The notes below the pieces were generated by a model, which saw nothing but the letters and a program-made list of their open reading frames with translations, was not told where the DNA came from and searched no databases. Source: JBCCTJ01 sp039198585 (GTDB lineage: Bacteria; Bacteroidota; Bacteroidia; Cytophagales; Amoebophilaceae). Taken from it: 18,926 bases of DNA. The stretch is from NCBI GenBank assembly GCA_039198585.1, contig JBCCTJ010000019.1:1-18926 (forward strand). Direction: 5' to 3'. Positions 15,329 through 18,926 of this stretch are shown one piece after another; the first letter of the stretch is position 1; every line of letters begins with the position of its first letter. Made by a program: the position numbers and the translations under genes.

Positions 15329-15336
15329 TAAAATTG
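15329..15336 (+). promoter_or_regulatory. -7-like box (TAAAATTG) before the EbfC start
   Basis: TAAAATTG differs from TAnnTTTG by one base and ends four bases before ATG 15341, repeating the geometry at 5476 and 13336. No -33 element is visible. The upstream hisS stop is 33 bases away, so read-through is an equally good explanation for expression. Confidence 0.25.
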
Positions 15337-15340
15337 TGCT

Positions 15341-15679
15341 ATGAATAAAAAAATCAAAGATATATTCGATAAAATAGATTTTGCAGAAATGCTAGAAAAA
15401 GTAGATAAAGGGGCTTTGGCCTCTTCTATGAGTAAAATTGAAAATCAACTTCATCTTATAAAAGCAACAGGAGAAGCAGGTGGGGGGCTCGTAAGAGTAG
15501 AAATAGATGGCCACCGTAAAGTTTACAAAAGCCATATAGATAAAAGCTTACTAGATCCTAAAAATAAGTCAATGGTAGAAGATTTAATTGTGGCTGCTAT
15601 CAATATTGCTAATAAAAATGTAGAATCAGCAATAGAAGAAAAAGCAATGGAAGGAGACTGGAATCATTTGGTGGATTAG
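15341..15679 (+). CDS. YbaB/EbfC family nucleoid-associated protein
   Basis: This gene encodes 112 residues, the usual size for this family of small dimeric DNA-binding proteins. The core is clear: an N-terminal helix, then a KATGEAGGGLVRVEIDGHRKVYK strand region, and the LLDPKNKSMVEDLIVAAINIANKNVE helix with the conserved LxDP...EDL(I/V)AA pattern. It probably coats or bends DNA as a dimer. In many bacteria the gene lies next to recR and dnaX; here it is between hisS and a PUR-type gene, also a nucleic-acid-binding protein. Spacing is 33 bases upstream and 59 downstream. Confidence 0.9.
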   Translation: MNKKIKDIFDKIDFAEMLEKVDKGALASSMSKIENQLHLIKATGEAGGGLVRVEIDGHRKVYKSHIDKSLLDPKNKSMVEDLIVAAINIANKNVESAIEEKAMEGDWNHLVD

Positions 15680-15738
15680 TATCAATCACATACCTCATAA
15701 GATCTAAAAAAACTAATTATAACTCAAATTTCATTGCC

Positions 15739-16008
15739 GTGATTAATAATAGTGTACATACAGAAAAAATAAGAGCAGGAAAAAGAACTTATTTTATAGA
15801 TATAAAAAAAATGCTTAGTGAAGATTATTATCTTACTATTACAGAAAGTAGGCGAACAAGAGAAGGAGATGAAAAGCAATTTGCAAAGACAAAAATATTT
15901 ATTTACCCTGAAGATATCAACAGGTTTATCAAATATTTGCAAACATCAGTAGATAAAATGAAGTCGTTAATGCCCAACTACGACTTTACACAGTTTGATA
16001 AGAAATAG
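15739..16008 (+). CDS. PUR/DUF3276 family DNA- or RNA-binding protein
   Basis: This gene encodes 89 residues from a GTG start; no nearby ATG precedes the conserved core, which begins at residue 9 with KIRAGKRTYFIDIK. The remaining landmarks of this Bacteroidota-typical family are present: DYYLTITESRR, a basic link, TKIFIYPEDINRFIKYL and a C-terminal helix ending in an acidic/aromatic tail. PUR-repeat proteins bind single-stranded nucleic acid; the precise cellular role in Bacteroidota is not established to my knowledge. It is 32 bases ahead of ychF and likely on the same transcript. Confidence 0.88.
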   Translation: MINNSVHTEKIRAGKRTYFIDIKKMLSEDYYLTITESRRTREGDEKQFAKTKIFIYPEDINRFIKYLQTSVDKMKSLMPNYDFTQFDKK

Positions 16009-16040
16009 TAGTAGCTGGGAGATCAGGAAACAAGTAGTTT

Positions 16041-17138
16041 ATGGCACTCAAATGTGGGATTATAGGACTACCCAATGTAGGAAAATCAAGTTTCTATAAT
16101 GCATTGTGCAAGGGAAATGCTGTTAGTGCTAATTTTCCTTTCTGCACTATAGACCCTAACATAGGTATTGTAACAATACCTGACGAGCGGCTCGCAGTCC
16201 TTACAAAGTTGGCTCAACCAGCCAAAACAATTCCTACTACTATTTCCTTTGTAGATATTGCAGGTCTTGTACAGGGAGCTAGTCAAGGAGAGGGATTGGG
16301 CAATCAATTTTTATCCCATATTCGAGGGGTCGATGCACTCATACATGTGATAAGATGTTTTGATAATGATGATATTATTCATGTGGCAGGAGGAGTCAAT
16401 CCTATTTTTGACAAAGAAATTATCAATCATGAACTGCAACAAGCTGACTTAGCAAGTCTTCAAAAAAGAAAGCTAAAACTCAGCAAAAAAGCACAGTCTG
16501 GTGACCGAGAAGCTAGTCAGGAAGTCCAGTTACTTGATCGTTTCATAGCAGCGCTATCTAAAGGGCAAGATGTGAAGTCGCTCTCAGTAACCTCAAAAGA
16601 AGAAAAAAGTGTACATCAGTGGCAACTTCTTAGTAACAAGAAAGTAATTTATATGGCCAATATAGATGAAAAAACATTAGAAGGTGGCAAAAATCAATAT
16701 CTAGAAGACCTGAGAGAAGCAGCCAAACAAGAACAGGCTATACTCATCCCAATATGTGTCAGTGTAGAATTAGAACTTGTATCCCTACCTGAAGAAGAAC
16801 AAGATGAACTACTATCACTCTATCAAATCAAAGAAACAAGCCTACCCACCCTTGTCAAGGCAGCTTATCGCATGCTCAATCTGATTACCTATTTTACTGT
16901 AGGCCCCAAAGAAGTTCGTGCATGGACAATTCCGTGCGGTACTTTGGCACCAGCTGCAGCTGGCGTTATTCACTCTGACCTTGAAGAAGGTTTTATCAAA
17001 GCTGAGGTGATTAAGTACCAAGACTACATCACCTATGGGAGTGAAGAAGCATGTAAGAAAAAAGGGAAAATGACCATCGAAGGCAAAGAGTATCTCGTAG
17101 AAGATGGCGATATACTGCATTTCAAATGTAGAACATAA
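16041..17138 (+). CDS. ychF: Redox-regulated ATPase YchF (Obg family)
   Basis: This gene encodes 365 residues, the standard length for this translation-associated P-loop NTPase. G1 is GLPNVGKS (9-16), G3 is DIAGL (72-76), and the position of the guanine-specific NKxD motif reads NIDE (207-210), the change that makes YchF prefer ATP. A coiled-coil insertion lies at about 128-175, and the C-terminal TGS domain (about 281-363) has the typical PKEVRAWTIPCGT, AAGVIHSDLEEGFIKAEV and GKEYLVEDGDILHF signatures. It binds the ribosome and is implicated in stress responses. No oddities were seen. Confidence 0.98.
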   Translation: MALKCGIIGLPNVGKSSFYNALCKGNAVSANFPFCTIDPNIGIVTIPDERLAVLTKLAQPAKTIPTTISFVDIAGLVQGASQGEGLGNQFLSHIRGVDALIHVIRCFDNDDIIHVAGGVNPIFDKEIINHELQQADLASLQKRKLKLSKKAQSGDREASQEVQLLDRFIAALSKGQDVKSLSVTSKEEKSVHQWQLLSNKKVIYMANIDEKTLEGGKNQYLEDLREAAKQEQAILIPICVSVELELVSLPEEEQDELLSLYQIKETSLPTLVKAAYRMLNLITYFTVGPKEVRAWTIPCGTLAPAAAGVIHSDLEEGFIKAEVIKYQDYITYGSEEACKKKGKMTIEGKEYLVEDGDILHFKCRT

Positions 17139-17172
17139 CCTACTATTTCTTTATTGAATGAAAAAATATTCA

Positions 17173-17180
17173 TTACTTTG
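17173..17180 (+). promoter_or_regulatory. -7-like box before the MscS-family start
   Basis: TTACTTTG at 17173-17180 is a near match to TAnnTTTG and ends five bases before ATG 17186. An ATTG at 17153-17156 could be a weak -33 element (spacing 16-17). This would also give an almost leaderless message. Confidence 0.3.
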
Positions 17181-17185
17181 TATCT

Positions 17186-18742
17186 ATGTTCTCTTCACTT
17201 ATTAGTTTACTGAAAAACATATCTTACCCCTATCAGGTACTGATTATTCTACTTTTCAGTGGTCTAGCTACTATTTTTTTACATATTCTATATAAAAAAA
17301 CAAGAGATTTTTTGTATACTAAAAATATGATAGTCAGCTACATCATTGCTAAGGCTATCTACCCACCTTCGCTTGTTTACGCATGGATAAGCATACTGTG
17401 GGAAATTGGATATCAGGGATATCAAAAAGGATATTTACCTTCTTTCCCTATGGGGAATGAGCAAGCTATCATACAGCAAATATTGATGATAGCATTAGCT
17501 ACATCCATTACCATGCGAATGGTGAATACAGTCAGCGAGCTACTAGGTAGCTACTTTCTGAAGCAGTGGAGAATACAGTCCTCATTTCTTAGATTTGGAG
17601 TCCGCATGCTCAACTTGGGTATACTTGTAGTATTTGGATTTGCATCTCTCCACATTATTAGCCTTCCTATATCAAGAACTTTATCTAATGCTACCATATT
17701 TGTTATTGTATGGGCAATCACTCTTCTGGCAGCCTATTTTCTTTATCTATTAAGCAAAAGCATTAAGAAAAGAATGGCCATGAAAGAGGAGTTCTTAGTA
17801 GGTCATGAGTTGATCATTAAGCTTATCAACCCCTTTATTCTGATGCTTATAGGAAGCGCAACTATTTTTTCTATCCAAGAACTAAAAATAGAAGGCAGTT
17901 TATTCAGCTATGTGAGCTATTATGAAATAGCACAATTAGCCTTTTTCTGGACTCTATTCAGACTCACTGCTTTATTTGAAGGACAATTTTTATCTGGCTC
18001 TTTAACAGAAACAACTTCTAATAAGACGATGGTACAAGCAACCGGTAATTTTATTCGTGCTGCTCTTGGGTTTGTGATAATACTCGTACTAATGCGGAAG
18101 ATGAAGTATGATGTGAAAGGTATTGTGACACTTTTAGGTGGTGCTTCTGTTGCTATTTCCTTTGCTGGTAGAGATATTTTTGCTAACTATTTAAGCGGAA
18201 TTGTGATTTACTCGGAAGGTCAATTTAGAGTGGGAGACTGGATTTATTCCACCAGCAATGAGAAGATACAAGGTCATATTGAGTACATAGGCATGCGAAC
18301 GACTTCTATCCGTACTTTTGATAAGCGTCTGCTTTTGGTGCCTAATAGCTTTTTCTCTTCCAATAGCATTGTCAATGCCAGTAGAATGACCAATAGACGT
18401 ATCAAAAAAGAAATTCCGCTAGGATGGCTTACCAGTCGAGAAATAGTAGAAAAAATAGTACAAGAAATTCGTTTGCTAATATACAACCACCCTGGTATTG
18501 ATAAAATAACTCTTTCTCCTCTGATTCACTTTACAGGATTTGAGCAATCCAAAGTTGTGATTACGGTTTATGCACTTACAAGAACTAGAAACTGGCACAC
18601 CTATCTGAATGTACAAGAAAATATTTTGAGAGAAATTAAAACAATTATAGAAAAGAATGGGGCTGTGCCTCCTACTGACTTAATGCATGTCGAAAATCAT
18701 CCTAGTATACCCACCCAAACAGGATATAATAAGCTGCATTAG
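17186..18742 (+). CDS. MscS-family mechanosensitive ion channel
   Basis: This gene encodes 518 residues. It is a membrane channel that opens under membrane tension to release solutes during osmotic downshock. Hydrophobic helices are visible near residues 15-36, 95-112, 137-160, 169-190, 208-230 and 246-264, followed by the pore region at 285-340. The MscS hallmark runs from GGASVAISFAGRDIFANYLSG (318-338) through EGQFRVGDWI (344-353), GHIEYIGMRTTSIRTFDKR and VPNSFFSSNSIVNASR (385-400), which is the beta domain. The N-terminus is longer than in small-conductance MscS, so it belongs to the larger multi-helix members. It is the last protein gene before tRNA-Ile, with 47 bases separating it from ychF. 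Confidence 0.95.
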   Translation: MFSSLISLLKNISYPYQVLIILLFSGLATIFLHILYKKTRDFLYTKNMIVSYIIAKAIYPPSLVYAWISILWEIGYQGYQKGYLPSFPMGNEQAIIQQILMIALATSITMRMVNTVSELLGSYFLKQWRIQSSFLRFGVRMLNLGILVVFGFASLHIISLPISRTLSNATIFVIVWAITLLAAYFLYLLSKSIKKRMAMKEEFLVGHELIIKLINPFILMLIGSATIFSIQELKIEGSLFSYVSYYEIAQLAFFWTLFRLTALFEGQFLSGSLTETTSNKTMVQATGNFIRAALGFVIILVLMRKMKYDVKGIVTLLGGASVAISFAGRDIFANYLSGIVIYSEGQFRVGDWIYSTSNEKIQGHIEYIGMRTTSIRTFDKRLLLVPNSFFSSNSIVNASRMTNRRIKKEIPLGWLTSREIVEKIVQEIRLLIYNHPGIDKITLSPLIHFTGFEQSKVVITVYALTRTRNWHTYLNVQENILREIKTIIEKNGAVPPTDLMHVENHPSIPTQTGYNKLH

Positions 18743-18782
18743 GTTATTTATTTTTGTATAGTAAGAAAAATAATAAGAAAAA

Positions 18783-18814
18783 TTTGCTATTCAATTGATA
18801 TCAAGCTATTTTTG
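18783..18814 (+). promoter_or_regulatory. Promoter of tRNA-Ile (TTTG-N20-TATTTTTG)
   Basis: TTTG at 18783-18786 and TATTTTTG at 18807-18814 fit the -33 and -7 consensus with 20-base spacing, and the box ends 14 bases before the tRNA. Geometry and sequence match those upstream of tRNA-Gln. Confidence 0.7.
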
Positions 18815-18828
18815 TTCTTTTAGAAAAA

Positions 18829-18902
18829 GGGCTTGTAGCTCAGCTGGTTAGAGTGCTACACTGATAATGTAGAGGTCCGCGGTTCGAGTCCGTGCAGGCC
18901 CA
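18829..18902 (+). tRNA. tRNA-Ile (anticodon GAT)
   Basis: It forms a full 74-base cloverleaf. The acceptor GGGCTTG pairs with CAGGCCC (18895-18901) with one T-G wobble, and the discriminator is A. The D arm carries AGCTCAGCTGGTTAGAG. The anticodon stem CTACA/TGTAG (18856-18860, 18868-18872) holds loop CTGATAA with GAT at 18863-18865, and the T arm has GGTTCGAGTC. CCA is not encoded. A GAT isoleucine tRNA often lies inside rRNA operons; here none is seen before the window ends. Confidence 0.96.
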
Positions 18903-18926
18903 CGTTTGATCATCACCTTCATAAAA

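Overview
The window looks like part of the chromosome of an AT-rich, host-associated Bacteroidota, most likely an Amoebophilaceae-type intracellular symbiont (Candidatus Amoebophilus / Cardinium group). This placement is an inference from four things: a Bacteroidota-type HisRS, a PUR/DUF3276 protein and a DnaX-like delta' typical of the phylum; promoters of the Bacteroidota form TTTG-N~20-TAnnTTTG; no clear Shine-Dalgarno sites; and a decayed insertion sequence beside a very large secreted toxin-like protein. No database search was possible.

Left third (1-5487, minus strand, accessory): a 1526-residue exported polymorphic-toxin-like protein. It has a signal peptide, long coiled coils, an acidic hinge, hydrophobic pre-toxin segments and four 16-residue repeats, and ends in a domain I recognise as a Tox-REase-7 restriction-endonuclease-fold nuclease. 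Nine bases downstream starts a helical, HEAT-like gene that runs off the window and is the natural candidate for its immunity protein. Upstream is a divergent region of about 400 bases with two related palindromes, then (plus strand) an unrecognised membrane-anchored, cysteine-containing protein of 484 residues that ends at a stem-loop terminator.

Middle (7055-9532): an SPFH/stomatin-like membrane protein and a glutamate dehydrogenase, each with its own promoter. The dehydrogenase has an unexpected signal-peptide-like N-terminus. From 9533 to about 10860 there is no intact gene; most of this holds the wreck of an IS1634-like transposase with a stop, frameshifts and an internal deletion.

Right half (10868-18902, plus strand): a tightly packed housekeeping run. 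tRNA-Gln and ribosomal protein bL31 (type B) lead, followed by DNA polymerase III delta' (holB), a YgjP-type metallopeptidase, rimM, hisS, a YbaB/EbfC nucleoid protein, a PUR/DUF3276 nucleic-acid-binding protein, ychF, an MscS-family channel and tRNA-Ile. Several genes in this run carry a -7-like box only 4-5 bases before the start codon, which hints at leaderless transcripts.
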